Shown here piece by piece: positions 1 through 8,564 of a stretch of 64,000 bases of DNA. A model generated the notes under the pieces. The model was given only the letters and a program-made list of their open reading frames with translations. It was not told the DNA's origin and searched no databases. This stretch comes from an uncultured Pelagibacteraceae bacterium (GTDB lineage: Bacteria > Pseudomonadota > Alphaproteobacteria > Pelagibacterales > Pelagibacteraceae). Each line of letters opens with the position of its first letter. Position 1 is the stretch's first letter. The DNA lies in the NCBI GenBank assembly GCA_902632545.1, contig CACPCX010000006.1, positions 1 through 64,000 on the forward strand, given 5' to 3'. The position numbers were made by a program, and so were the translations under genes.

Positions 1-386
1 CCTTAAATCCAGGAGGTGTAAGACTTGGAACAGCAGAGATATATTCAGAAGTCGAAAAGTTTAAAGAAATAAAAGAGTCTATTGTTGTAGGACAATCATG
101 GGATAATGATGTTAGAATAGTTTTATTTATTGTAATGAGCAAAAATTATTCATTAACAGCAGAATTAATTAACAAAATAAAATTGCGAATAAAAAAAAAC
201 ACATCTCCGAGACATGTTCCAAGTAAAATTATAGTTGTGAAAGATATACCTCGAACAAAAAGTGGCAAAATAGTTGAGCTTGCAGTTAAAAGTAAGATAG
301 AAGGAAGTCAAATTAAAAACATAGAAGCTTTAGCAAATCCCGAAGCACTTGAACAATATAGTAATTTAAAAGAACTAAGTATCTAA
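1..386 (+). CDS. Acetoacetyl-CoA synthetase (acetoacetate-CoA ligase), C-terminal part
   Basis: The gene is cut by the left edge of the window. The open frame runs from base 3 to the stop at 384-386, so the internal ATG at 135 is not the true start. The visible part begins with LNPGGVRLGTAEIY, typical of the C-terminal region of acetoacetyl-CoA synthetases in the acyl-adenylate-forming (ANL) family. It ends with the C-terminal subdomain, where IPRTKSGKIVE carries the conserved catalytic lysine needed for adenylation. The enzyme activates acetoacetate to acetoacetyl-CoA with ATP in the cytoplasm. That product is the substrate of the thiolase encoded at 4210-5397, so the two may share a ketone-body or short-acid route. 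The assignment over related acetyl- or propionyl-CoA synthetases rests on the TAEIY segment only. Confidence 0.8.
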   Translation, partial: LNPGGVRLGTAEIYSEVEKFKEIKESIVVGQSWDNDVRIVLFIVMSKNYSLTAELINKIKLRIKKNTSPRHVPSKIIVVKDIPRTKSGKIVELAVKSKIEGSQIKNIEALANPEALEQYSNLKELSI

Positions 387-466
387 ATATATATTATTAG
401 AATTAGATATCCTTAGATGATATGCTTAATTAATTTTTAATAAAAATATAAAATAGAAGGAGATTT

Positions 467-1474
467 ATGTTTAAAAAATTATTTAGAACATTTGCAGTTT
501 TTTTGTTTCTTTCAGGCTCTTTTGTAGGAAAAGCAATTTCTAACGAATTGACTTTTTTTACAATTGGTACTGGAGGAACTGCTTATACTTATTATCCAGT
601 AGGAGGAATGATAGCCAATGCTATTTCAAAACCTCCTGGATCAAGAGAATGTGGAAAAGGTGGAAGTTGTGGAGTTGATGGTTTGATTGCATCTGCTGTT
701 TCCTCTAGAGGTTCAGTTGATAATGTAAATGCTATTATTTCAGGTTTAAGAAACTCTGGATTTGCACAATCTGATGTTGCTTATTGGGCTTACACTGGAA
801 CAGGAACAATGGAAGGCAAAGAACCTGCAAAAGATTTGAGAACTATTGCGGCTTTATTTCAGGAACATATCCATTTAGTAGCTTTGAAAAAAAGTAATAT
901 TAATTCAGTAAAAGATTTAAAAGGAAAAAGAGTATCTTTAGATGAGCCAGGTTCTGGAACATATGTAGATGCTAAATTAATCTTAGAATCAAATGGATTA
1001 AGCACTAATGATGTTAAAGCAGAAGCTTTAAAAGGAAAAGCTGCAACTGATGCTTTAAGAAATGGTAAAGTTGATGCTATTTTTGTTGTTGCTGGTTATC
1101 CAACAGGTGCAATTGTTGAACTTGCATCTGCAGTTGATATTAAATTAGTACCCATTGATGGTGCTGGAGCAAAAGCTCTCACTTCAAAATATGGTTTCTT
1201 TTCTGAAAGTCCAATACCATCAGGAACTTATGAAGGTGTAGATGCAGTTAATACTGTAGCTGTTGGTGCTCAGTGGTTTACATCAGCAAAAGAAGACACA
1301 GATTTAATATATAAAATAACAAAAGCTTTGTGGAATAAGGAGTCTAGAAAGTTAATGGATGTAGGACATGCAAAAGGCAAAACAATTACACCTGATACGG
1401 CACTTTCAGGAGTAGGAGTACCATTACATCCTGGTGCAGAAAAGTTTTATAAAGAAGCAGGACTTATAAAATAA
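467..1474 (+). CDS. TRAP transporter solute-binding protein, TAXI family
   Basis: This 335-residue protein has a classic Sec signal peptide at about residues 1-25, with a positively charged start, a hydrophobic core and a likely cut after KAIS. The mature part begins LTFFTIGTGGTAYTYYPVGG, the hallmark of TAXI (TRAP-associated extracytoplasmic immunogenic) receptors. Such proteins capture an organic solute in the periplasm and hand it to the paired TRAP permease, here encoded directly downstream. The start ATG follows a clear GAAGGAGA ribosome-binding site, and the length is normal for the family. A cysteine pair in a CGKGGSCGVDG segment near residues 62-72 may form a disulfide. The substrate cannot be read from sequence; TAXI systems have been linked to dicarboxylates and amino acids such as glutamate. 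Confidence 0.92.
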   Translation: MFKKLFRTFAVFLFLSGSFVGKAISNELTFFTIGTGGTAYTYYPVGGMIANAISKPPGSRECGKGGSCGVDGLIASAVSSRGSVDNVNAIISGLRNSGFAQSDVAYWAYTGTGTMEGKEPAKDLRTIAALFQEHIHLVALKKSNINSVKDLKGKRVSLDEPGSGTYVDAKLILESNGLSTNDVKAEALKGKAATDALRNGKVDAIFVVAGYPTGAIVELASAVDIKLVPIDGAGAKALTSKYGFFSESPIPSGTYEGVDAVNTVAVGAQWFTSAKEDTDLIYKITKALWNKESRKLMDVGHAKGKTITPDTALSGVGVPLHPGAEKFYKEAGLIK

Positions 1475-1490
1475 TTAATAAAAATATACT

Positions 1491-1524
1491 GCCCTAGATC
1501 TATTTTGATCTAGGGCATTTTTTC
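1491..1524 (+). terminator. Strong hairpin with T tail between binding protein and permease genes
   Basis: GCCCTAGATC at 1491-1500 pairs perfectly with GATCTAGGGC at 1507-1516 around a 6-base loop and is followed by ATTTTTTC. This has the form of an intrinsic terminator. It is unusual because the T tail runs straight into the ATG of the permease gene at 1525. It therefore probably works as a partial terminator or an mRNA 3'-end stabiliser that keeps the binding protein in excess over the membrane component. Confidence 0.85.
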
Positions 1525-3510
1525 ATGTCTAAGTTTAATATTTCACAAAAAAAAGTTTCTGATTTACAAAAGAGATATGAGGTTAAAACTAATGAGAGGG
1601 AATTAAAAAATTTTTTAAAATCTTTTGCTTTTTTAGTTTTAGCATTAATGTCTGTTTATCATTTCTATGCTTCTGGTTTTGGCACAATCAGAGAAATTTT
1701 GCATAGAGGAATACATATTTCTTTCGTTGTAGGTTTAGTTTTTATTTTTTATAGTTGGAAAAAGATTGATCATAGTAAAAAAAATTTTAGCACACCTTTT
1801 ATTGATATAATTCTTTCAATTTTAGTAATTATTTCAGCCTTATATTTACCCTTACTACCTCCAGAGGTTTTAGCTCCGAGGGTCGGTAATCCTGAAAATA
1901 TAGACATTATAATGGGATCTTTCTTGATAGTATTAACTTTAGAGGCTGCAAGAAGATCAATTGGTTTTACTCTACCTTTTATTTGTGTGCTCTTTATTAT
2001 ATTTGCTATTTTTGGACCTTATTTTCCTGGTGCTTTAAAACATGGAGGCGCTAGTTGGGTTGGTTTTGTAAATCATATTTATCTTACCAATCAAGGAATA
2101 TATGGAATTGCTGTTGGGGTTATGGCTCAATATGTTTTTTTATTTATATTATTTGGTGTGCTTGCAACAAGAATTGGATTGGGTCAGCTTTTTATTGATT
2201 TAGCAATGGTTATAGCGGGAAAATATTCTGGAGGCCCAGCAAAAGTTGCAATTTTTTCATCAGCTTTTTTAGGAACTATTTCTGGTTCTTCTATCGCGAA
2301 TACTGTTACTACTGGTTCTTTGACTATTCCAGCAATGAAAAAAGTTGGTTATCCACCACATTTCTCTGGAGCTGTAGAAGCAACAGCTTCTACAGGTGGC
2401 CAAATTACACCCCCAATACTCGGAGCTGCAGCATTTATAATGGTAGAATATTTAGAAGTTCCGCTAAGAGATATTTTAGCAGCAGCACTTATTCCTGCTT
2501 TACTTCATTATTTTGGCATATTTATAATGGTCCACCTGGAAGCTAAAAAGCTAGGCCTTAGAGGTTTAACAGACGAAGAAGTACCAAAATTTTTATCAGT
2601 AGTTAAAGATAACTGGTTGTCCTTAGCACCATTAATACTTTTAGTTTATTTAATTTTGATTGGTCGTACACCTGACTATGCTGCAGTAATTTCAATTATA
2701 GCATGCGTATTAATTGGTTTTGTAAAAAAAACAAATAGACTTACAATTAAAGATCTCGTTCAGTGTTTATCACAAGGAGCAAAAAATACTTTAGCTGTTG
2801 GAGCCGCAGCTGCAGCAATCGGAATTATAGTTGGTGTTGTAACACTAACTGGGGTTGGATTTCGATTAGGATATGTTGTAATTCAAACAGCAGGTGACAT
2901 AGGAAGTTTTTTTCTAAATTTTATTCCATTTGGTTTGCTAACTATTGAGGATTTGACACTTTTCTTTTCATTATTATTAATCGCATTTTCTTGCATTTTT
3001 ATGGGTACTGGTGTTCCAACAACTGCGACTTATATAATTTTGGTAGCTGTTGCTGCACCAGCATTAACACAACTAAATATTGAGCCGATAGTTTCTCACT
3101 TCTTTGTTTTTTATTATGGTGTTTTAGCAGATATAACCCCCCCAGTAGCACTAGCTGCTTATGCTGCTGCAGGAATAGCAGGTTCTAATCCTTTTAAAAC
3201 TGGAAATACGGCATTTAGATTGGGTATTGCCAAGGCATTAGTTCCATTTGTTTTTGTTTATTCACCATCTTTATTATTAGTAGCTCAAGGTTTTGATATA
3301 TACATTTTTTTCCAAACTTTAATTTCTGCAATGATAGGAATAGGATTATTAGGAGTAAGTTTTTCTGGTTATTTGTTAAAAAGTGTACCAATTTACCAAC
3401 GTTGGTACTTAGGTATGAATTCTTTGCTCTTTATTGCTCCAGGAATTGAGAGTTCTATTTTGGGATTATTTTTAATATCTCCAATACTTTTTTTACAAAT
3501 TAAAAAATAA
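1525..3510 (+). CDS. TRAP transporter fused 4TM/12TM permease (TAXI type)
   Basis: This 661-residue, highly hydrophobic inner-membrane protein combines the small (DctQ-like, about residues 30-130) and large (DctM-like, about 130-600) TRAP subunits, as usual for TAXI systems. Conserved-looking segments include SGSSIANTVTTGSLTIPAMK and EATASTGGQITPPILGAAAF in the first half, and MGTGVPTTATYI with a second TPPVALAAYAAAGIAG repeat in the second half. These are typical of the inverted-repeat transport core. The protein would import a solute together with sodium or protons, using the binding protein encoded upstream. The ATG lies directly after the terminator tail and has no Shine-Dalgarno sequence, since the hairpin occupies that position. 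A short polar N-terminus precedes the first membrane helix. Confidence 0.92.
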   Translation: MSKFNISQKKVSDLQKRYEVKTNERELKNFLKSFAFLVLALMSVYHFYASGFGTIREILHRGIHISFVVGLVFIFYSWKKIDHSKKNFSTPFIDIILSILVIISALYLPLLPPEVLAPRVGNPENIDIIMGSFLIVLTLEAARRSIGFTLPFICVLFIIFAIFGPYFPGALKHGGASWVGFVNHIYLTNQGIYGIAVGVMAQYVFLFILFGVLATRIGLGQLFIDLAMVIAGKYSGGPAKVAIFSSAFLGTISGSSIANTVTTGSLTIPAMKKVGYPPHFSGAVEATASTGGQITPPILGAAAFIMVEYLEVPLRDILAAALIPALLHYFGIFIMVHLEAKKLGLRGLTDEEVPKFLSVVKDNWLSLAPLILLVYLILIGRTPDYAAVISIIACVLIGFVKKTNRLTIKDLVQCLSQGAKNTLAVGAAAAAIGIIVGVVTLTGVGFRLGYVVIQTAGDIGSFFLNFIPFGLLTIEDLTLFFSLLLIAFSCIFMGTGVPTTATYIILVAVAAPALTQLNIEPIVSHFFVFYYGVLADITPPVALAAYAAAGIAGSNPFKTGNTAFRLGIAKALVPFVFVYSPSLLLVAQGFDIYIFFQTLISAMIGIGLLGVSFSGYLLKSVPIYQRWYLGMNSLLFIAPGIESSILGLFLISPILFLQIKK

Positions 3511-3515
3511 ACTGT

Positions 3516-3941
3516 TTATCCTCCTGGTCCTAAATTAGAGGGCTTTATTTTTAAAATTTTCCATACTCCAGATGCAGAAGTAATTATTTTATCATTACAT
3601 TTTAGTTCACAAAATAAAAAGATAAGAGTATTTGTTTTTTTTAAAATTTTTGTATGTCCAATAATTTCATCTCCAACTTTTGAAGCACCTATAAATTTTA
3701 TGTCTAAGGAGATGGTAACACATGGTGAATTTCCTGCAGTTCTATGTGCCGCTGTTCCAGCACCTGCATCTATTAATGCAGATAAATAGCCTCCGTGAGT
3801 TATTCCTGCTGCATTTAAATGATTTTCACTAATTATAGATTTAAACTCGTATTCATTTTCTGAAATAGTTCTAAATAAAACACCCCCATTGTGTTTCATA
3901 AATCCAGGTTTAATACTTATTTGTTCAAATTCGTTACTCAT
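3516..3941 (-). CDS. PaaI-family hotdog thioesterase
   Basis: This 141-residue protein shows the single hotdog-fold signature of PaaI-type acyl-CoA thioesterases. NAAGITHGG at residues 43-51 is the catalytic and CoA-binding segment, with D58 in the following helix (YLSALIDAG). Enzymes of this family hydrolyse acyl- or aryl-CoA thioesters in the cytoplasm, often to free trapped CoA. The gene is convergent with the TRAP permease, with a 5-base gap, and lies between acyl-CoA-related genes. The substrate cannot be predicted. The length is normal and the ATG gives a complete domain. Confidence 0.8.
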   Translation of the reverse strand: MSNEFEQISIKPGFMKHNGGVLFRTISENEYEFKSIISENHLNAAGITHGGYLSALIDAGAGTAAHRTAGNSPCVTISLDIKFIGASKVGDEIIGHTKILKKTNTLIFLFCELKCNDKIITSASGVWKILKIKPSNLGPGG

Positions 3942-3947
3942 AATTTT

Positions 3948-4046
3948 TTATAATACAAAAGTTAAAATAATTAAAATAATAAAAATAATTATAAAAAAAT
4001 AAATAACTGATTTTTGTAAAGATGCTTTCAAAAGCCAATTAAACAT
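3948..4046 (-). CDS. Tiny single-span membrane protein ORF (32 residues)
   Basis: A longer open frame here runs back through a tRNA gene, so I place the start at the internal ATG at 4044-4046, which has AAGGAAA about 10 bases upstream. The product has a short amphipathic start (MFNWLLKASLQKS) followed by one very hydrophobic helix rich in isoleucine. It lies just after tRNA-Arg on the same strand and 6 bases before the thioesterase gene, so all three may share a transcript. I do not recognise the family. The ribosome-binding site and the membrane segment argue that it is translated, but a chance ORF in AT-rich DNA remains possible. Confidence 0.45.
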   Translation of the reverse strand: MFNWLLKASLQKSVIYFFIIIFIILIILTFVL

Positions 4047-4060
4047 TTTTATTTCCTTTT

Positions 4061-4137
4061 TGGTGGACCGCCCAGAACTCGAATCTGGAATCTCCCGGTT
4101 CGTAGCCGAGCGCCTTATCCAATTTGGCCAGCGGTCC
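4061..4137 (-). tRNA. tRNA-Arg (anticodon ACG)
   Basis: Read on the minus strand, the 77-base sequence folds as a normal cloverleaf. The acceptor GGACCGC pairs with GCGGTCC, the anticodon stem is CTCGG/CCGGG with loop CTACGAA, and the T arm is CCAGA-TTCGAGT-TCTGG. The discriminator is A and CCA is encoded. Anticodon ACG, with A34 presumably modified to inosine, reads CGU, CGC and CGA arginine codons. The T loop is canonical, unlike two other tRNAs in this window. Confidence 0.95.
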
Positions 4138-4209
4138 ATTTAATAATATATTCCATATATCAAAGTTTTTGATGTAATTTAACTTATAAAATATTATGTT
4201 AATTACTAT

Positions 4210-5397
4210 ATGAGCAAAAACTCTAATGATGTTGTAATTACTTCTGCATTAAGAACCCCAATTGGAAAATATAAAGGTTCGTTAAAAAATCTAAGTGCAT
4301 CAAAATTAGGATCTATAGCAATTAAAGAAGTAATTTATAAATCAAAATTAGATATAGAGGAGATCGATGAAGTGATTATGGGACATGTTTTAACTTCCGG
4401 ACTTGGTCAAAACCCTGCTAGACAAGCCTCAATTGGTGCTGGAGTGCCAGTTTCTAAACCTGCTCATATTATTAATCAGGTTTGTGGATCTGGATTAAGA
4501 TCTATTGTTTCAGGATATCAATCAATTAGTTTAGGAGAAAATAAAATAGTCATTGCAGGCGGTCAAGAAAATATGTCTAGAGCAACTCATGCAATTTACT
4601 ATAGAGAAGATAAAAAATTTTCTGAAAATAAGTTAATAGATACAATGATTAAAGATGGCCTACTCGATTCATTTAATGACTATCACATGGGTGTCACAGC
4701 TGAAAATGTTGCAGAGAAGTATAAAATTTCAAGAGATGAACAAGATAATTTTTCTTTAAATTCTCAGAAAAAAACAGAAAAAGCTTACAGCGAAAATAAA
4801 TTTAAAGATGAGCTGATTAAATTACAAATAGAAGATGGTGATAAAAAATTTATTTTTGAAAAAGATGAACATCCAAGAAAAAATTTAAGTTTAGATGATT
4901 TAAAAAAATTAAAAACAGTATTCAAAGAAAATGGGACTGTAACACCTGGAAATTCCTCAGGTATAAACGATGGTGCGGCAGCTTTAGTTTTAATGTCTAG
5001 AGAGCAAGCAGAAAAAAAATCATTAGAGTCATTGGTTAAAATTGTATCTTGGGCTACTTGTGGGGTCGAGCCTTCATTAATGGGACTAGGACCCATACCT
5101 TCAATTCAAAATGCTTTATCTAAAGCGAACTGGAAAATTGATGAAGTAGACTTATTCGAAATTAATGAAGCCTTTGCAGCGCAGAGTATTGCGGTAATTA
5201 AAGAATTAAAAATTCCTGTAGAAAAAGTTAATGTCAATGGAGGAGCAATAGCTTTAGGTCATCCGATAGGAGCTTCTGGATCGAGAATTTTGGTCACTCT
5301 TATACATGAAATGATTAGGCAAGATAAAAAAAAAGGTTGTGCGGCACTCTGTATTGGTGGTGGTATGGGAATAGCTATGTGTATCGAGAGAAGCTAA
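4210..5397 (+). CDS. Acetyl-CoA acetyltransferase (thiolase)
   Basis: This 395-residue protein is a standard type II thiolase. It interconverts two acetyl-CoA with acetoacetyl-CoA in the cytoplasm. The acylated cysteine is C92 in INQVCGSGLRS. The active-site histidine lies in NGGAIALGHPIGASGSR, and the second cysteine is in the C-terminal CAALCIGGGMG motif. The length matches PhaA/AtoB-type enzymes. Its likely partner is the acetoacetyl-CoA ligase gene at the left edge of the window, together forming an acetoacetate utilisation or synthesis route. There is no phaB or other polyhydroxybutyrate gene nearby, so a storage role is not supported here. Confidence 0.93.
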   Translation: MSKNSNDVVITSALRTPIGKYKGSLKNLSASKLGSIAIKEVIYKSKLDIEEIDEVIMGHVLTSGLGQNPARQASIGAGVPVSKPAHIINQVCGSGLRSIVSGYQSISLGENKIVIAGGQENMSRATHAIYYREDKKFSENKLIDTMIKDGLLDSFNDYHMGVTAENVAEKYKISRDEQDNFSLNSQKKTEKAYSENKFKDELIKLQIEDGDKKFIFEKDEHPRKNLSLDDLKKLKTVFKENGTVTPGNSSGINDGAAALVLMSREQAEKKSLESLVKIVSWATCGVEPSLMGLGPIPSIQNALSKANWKIDEVDLFEINEAFAAQSIAVIKELKIPVEKVNVNGGAIALGHPIGASGSRILVTLIHEMIRQDKKKGCAALCIGGGMGIAMCIERS

Positions 5398-5525
5398 AAA
5401 GCTTAAATTTCATTTATTTTATTATTTTTTTTACAATAAAAATATAAGATTAACGAAAAAACCTTATTAATGTGATAAAATAAAATTCAATAATGTTTTT
5501 TTGGGTATATAAAACTTTTTAAATA

Positions 5526-8500
5526 ATGAGCGAAAAATTACTTGTTCCTGACATTGGTGACTTTGAAAATGTTGAGGTTATAGAGATACTTGTAAAACCT
5601 GGTGATCAAATTAAAGAAAATGACCCAATAGTTACAATTGAAAGTGATAAATCAAGTGTTGAAATTCCTTCTACTGTTACTGGAAAAGTAGATAATATAG
5701 CAGTTAAAGTTGGTGATAAAGTTTCTAAAGGAGATTTATTACTCAATCTTATATCATCATTAAAAACATCATCTGAAAGCACTCTTCCAAAAGATACAGA
5801 AAATATAATTAAACAAGCTGAAGAAACAATGGCTGAAAAAAAAGTGGAAAAAAAAATTATTAGTGAACCAATAGTAGAGAAAAATCAATCTATAATTCAA
5901 GTTGTTAATGGTTCTGATATTGATCCACTTGAAACCCAAGATTGGTTGGAGTCTTTATCTGCAGTAATTTCCAAAGATGGAAACCAAAGAGCTCATTTTT
6001 TAATAAAAGAATTAATTAATAAAGCTTATCGTGAGGGAGCGAATATTCCTTATACTCAAAATACACCATACATTAATACAATACCTCCTGAGGCCGAAGT
6101 AAAGTCTAGTGGCGATCAAAATATTGAAAGAAGAATTAGATCGTTAATTAGATGGAATGCAGCAGCAATGGTAGTTCGAGCAAATAAAAAACATCCTGAG
6201 CTTGGTGGACATATTGGTACATTTGCATCTGCTGCAACATTATACGATGTAGGTATGAATCATTTTTGGAGAGCAAAAAATAATAAATTTGGTGGAGATT
6301 TAATTTATTTTCAAGGGCATAGTGCTCCGGGAATGTATGCAAGGGCATTCTTAGAAGGCAGATTAAATGAGAAACAATTAGATAGCTTCAGACAAGAGGT
6401 AAAGCCTGGAGGTCTATCGTCATATCCACACCCTTGGTTAATGCCAAAATTTTGGCAGTTTCCCACAGTATCCATGGGGTTAGGTCCCATGCTCGCTATA
6501 TATCAAGCTAGGTACATGAAATATTTAATTAATAGAGGTTTGATTAAAGATGAAGGAAGAAAAGTGTGGGCTTTTTTAGGCGATGGGGAGATGGATGAGC
6601 CTGAGTCAATGGGAGCTATTGGATTAGCTGCTAGAGAAAATTTAGATAATTTAATATTTGTAATAAATTGTAATCTTCAAAGATTAGATGGTCCAGTGAG
6701 AGGTAATGGAAAAATTATTCAAGAGCTTGAAGGAAGTTTCAGAGGATCTGGCTGGAATGTAATTAAAGTTATTTGGGGGTCATATTGGGATTCATTGCTT
6801 GCTAATGATAAAACTGGTGACTTAATTAAAATTATGAACGAGACAGTAGATGGTGAGTACCAAGCAATGAAAGCCAGAGATGGTGCTTATGTAAGAGAAA
6901 AGTTTTTTGGGAAATCTCCTGAAGCATTAGAATTAGTTTCAAGCTTGTCAGATAAAGATATTTGGAGACTTAATAGAGGTGGTCACGATCCTCACAAAGT
7001 TTTTGCTGCATATGACAAAGCGACTAAACACCAGGGAAGCCCAACGGTGATAATTGCAAAAACTATTAAAGGTTATGGAATGGGAAAATCAGGAGAAAGT
7101 GTAAATACTACTCATCAAACTAAAAAATTAGATGTTGATGACTTGATGTACTATAGAGATCGATTTGATGTTCCCTTAACAGATGAGCAGGTGAGAAATA
7201 TTGAATACTTTAGGCCTGACGAAAAATCTCCAGAAATAAAATATATAAAAGAAAGAAGAATTAAATTAGGTGGATATTTACCAGAGCGTTCGACTTTCGC
7301 TAAACCAATCAAAGCACCCTCAAAAGATATTTTCGATTTTATGAAAGTATCAACTGGTGAAAAAGAAATGTCTACTACCATGGCCTTAGTAAGAATGTTA
7401 ACAAATTTATTAAGGGATAAAAATATATCTCCTAGACTGGTTCCTATTATTCCTGACGAAGCGAGAACTTTTGGTATGGAAGGATTTTTTCAAAAAATAG
7501 GGATTTATGCTCATGAAGGACAAAAATACGAACCTGAGGATGCAGCTCAATTAAGTTCTTATAGAGAAGATAAAAGTGGTCAAGTTTTAGAGGAAGGTAT
7601 CAATGAAGCAGGTGCTATGTCTTCGTGGATTGCTGCTGCCACTGCATATACTAATCATGATATCGAAATGATCCCAATTTATATTTTTTATTCAATGTTT
7701 GGTTTCCAAAGAATAGGAGATCTAGCTTGGGCAGCTGGAGATAGTCAGGCTAGAGGATTTTTGGTGGGTGCAACAGCTGGAAGAACAACATTAGCTGGAG
7801 AAGGTTTACAACACCAGGATGGGCATAGTCATTTAATTGCATCAACTATTCCAAATTGTGTAACTTATGATCCTACATTTCATTATGAATTAGCGGTCAT
7901 TTTTCGAGAAGGTTTAAGAAGAATGCATGAGAAAAATGAGAATGTTTTTTATTATATTACTACAATGAATGAAAATTACTCACACCCAGAAATGCCTAAA
8001 GATAAGAATTGTGAAGAAGGTATTTTAAAGGGAATGTATAAAATAAAGGAATTTAATAAATACAAAAAAACTAAAATTCAACTTTTAGGATCAGGAACAA
8101 TCTTAAGGGAAATGATGTCAGCTGCAGAGATTTTGCAAAATGATTATCAAATTGACAGTGAGATATGGAGCGTAACAAGTTTTAATGAACTAAGAAAAGA
8201 TGGAATGGAGGTAGAAAGGTATAATCTTTTGAATCCAGATAAAGAACCTAAAAAATCTTATGTTGAGCAATGCCTAGGCCAAACAGAGGGCCCGATTATG
8301 GCTGCATCTGATTATATGAGAATGAATTCAGATCAAATCAGATCTTATACTAATAAAAGTTTTTATTCATTAGGAGCTGATGGTTTTGGAAGAAGTGATA
8401 CAAGAAAAAATTTAAGAAAATTTTTTGAGGTAGATAAAGAACATTTGGTTGCTTACGGTTTAAGTATTTTGGCAAAAGAACAGCTTATTACTTCTAAATA

Positions 8501-8564
8501 CGCAAAAGATGCAATGAAGAAATATAATATTGATAGTAACAAACCAATGCCAACAAAATTATAA
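5526..8564 (+). CDS. aceE: Pyruvate dehydrogenase E1 (homodimeric AceE type) with N-terminal lipoyl domain
   Basis: The product is 1012 residues, about 120 longer than the usual ~890-residue homodimeric E1. The extra part is a complete lipoyl domain at residues 1-80, with lipoylated K42 in the ESDKSSVEIP turn. A flexible linker rich in Lys, Glu and Ser follows to about residue 135. The remainder is AceE: the thiamine diphosphate motif starts with GDGEMDEPE near residue 352 and ends at NCNLQRLDGPV, and transketolase-type segments such as GLQHQDGHSH follow. The enzyme decarboxylates pyruvate and passes the acetyl group to lipoyl-E2. The E2 gene begins immediately after the stop. No E3 (lpd) gene is present in this window. 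An ATG at 5526 gives the intact lipoyl domain. Confidence 0.95.
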   Translation: MSEKLLVPDIGDFENVEVIEILVKPGDQIKENDPIVTIESDKSSVEIPSTVTGKVDNIAVKVGDKVSKGDLLLNLISSLKTSSESTLPKDTENIIKQAEETMAEKKVEKKIISEPIVEKNQSIIQVVNGSDIDPLETQDWLESLSAVISKDGNQRAHFLIKELINKAYREGANIPYTQNTPYINTIPPEAEVKSSGDQNIERRIRSLIRWNAAAMVVRANKKHPELGGHIGTFASAATLYDVGMNHFWRAKNNKFGGDLIYFQGHSAPGMYARAFLEGRLNEKQLDSFRQEVKPGGLSSYPHPWLMPKFWQFPTVSMGLGPMLAIYQARYMKYLINRGLIKDEGRKVWAFLGDGEMDEPESMGAIGLAARENLDNLIFVINCNLQRLDGPVRGNGKIIQELEGSFRGSGWNVIKVIWGSYWDSLLANDKTGDLIKIMNETVDGEYQAMKARDGAYVREKFFGKSPEALELVSSLSDKDIWRLNRGGHDPHKVFAAYDKATKHQGSPTVIIAKTIKGYGMGKSGESVNTTHQTKKLDVDDLMYYRDRFDVPLTDEQVRNIEYFRPDEKSPEIKYIKERRIKLGGYLPERSTFAKPIKAPSKDIFDFMKVSTGEKEMSTTMALVRMLTNLLRDKNISPRLVPIIPDEARTFGMEGFFQKIGIYAHEGQKYEPEDAAQLSSYREDKSGQVLEEGINEAGAMSSWIAAATAYTNHDIEMIPIYIFYSMFGFQRIGDLAWAAGDSQARGFLVGATAGRTTLAGEGLQHQDGHSHLIASTIPNCVTYDPTFHYELAVIFREGLRRMHEKNENVFYYITTMNENYSHPEMPKDKNCEEGILKGMYKIKEFNKYKKTKIQLLGSGTILREMMSAAEILQNDYQIDSEIWSVTSFNELRKDGMEVERYNLLNPDKEPKKSYVEQCLGQTEGPIMAASDYMRMNSDQIRSYTNKSFYSLGADGFGRSDTRKNLRKFFEVDKEHLVAYGLSILAKEQLITSKYAKDAMKKYNIDSNKPMPTKL

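Noticed and set aside
3948..4139. A 63-residue ORF covering tRNA-Arg and the small membrane ORF
   Set aside because: Its first half is the tRNA sequence read as codons; only the part from the ATG at 4046 is a plausible protein.
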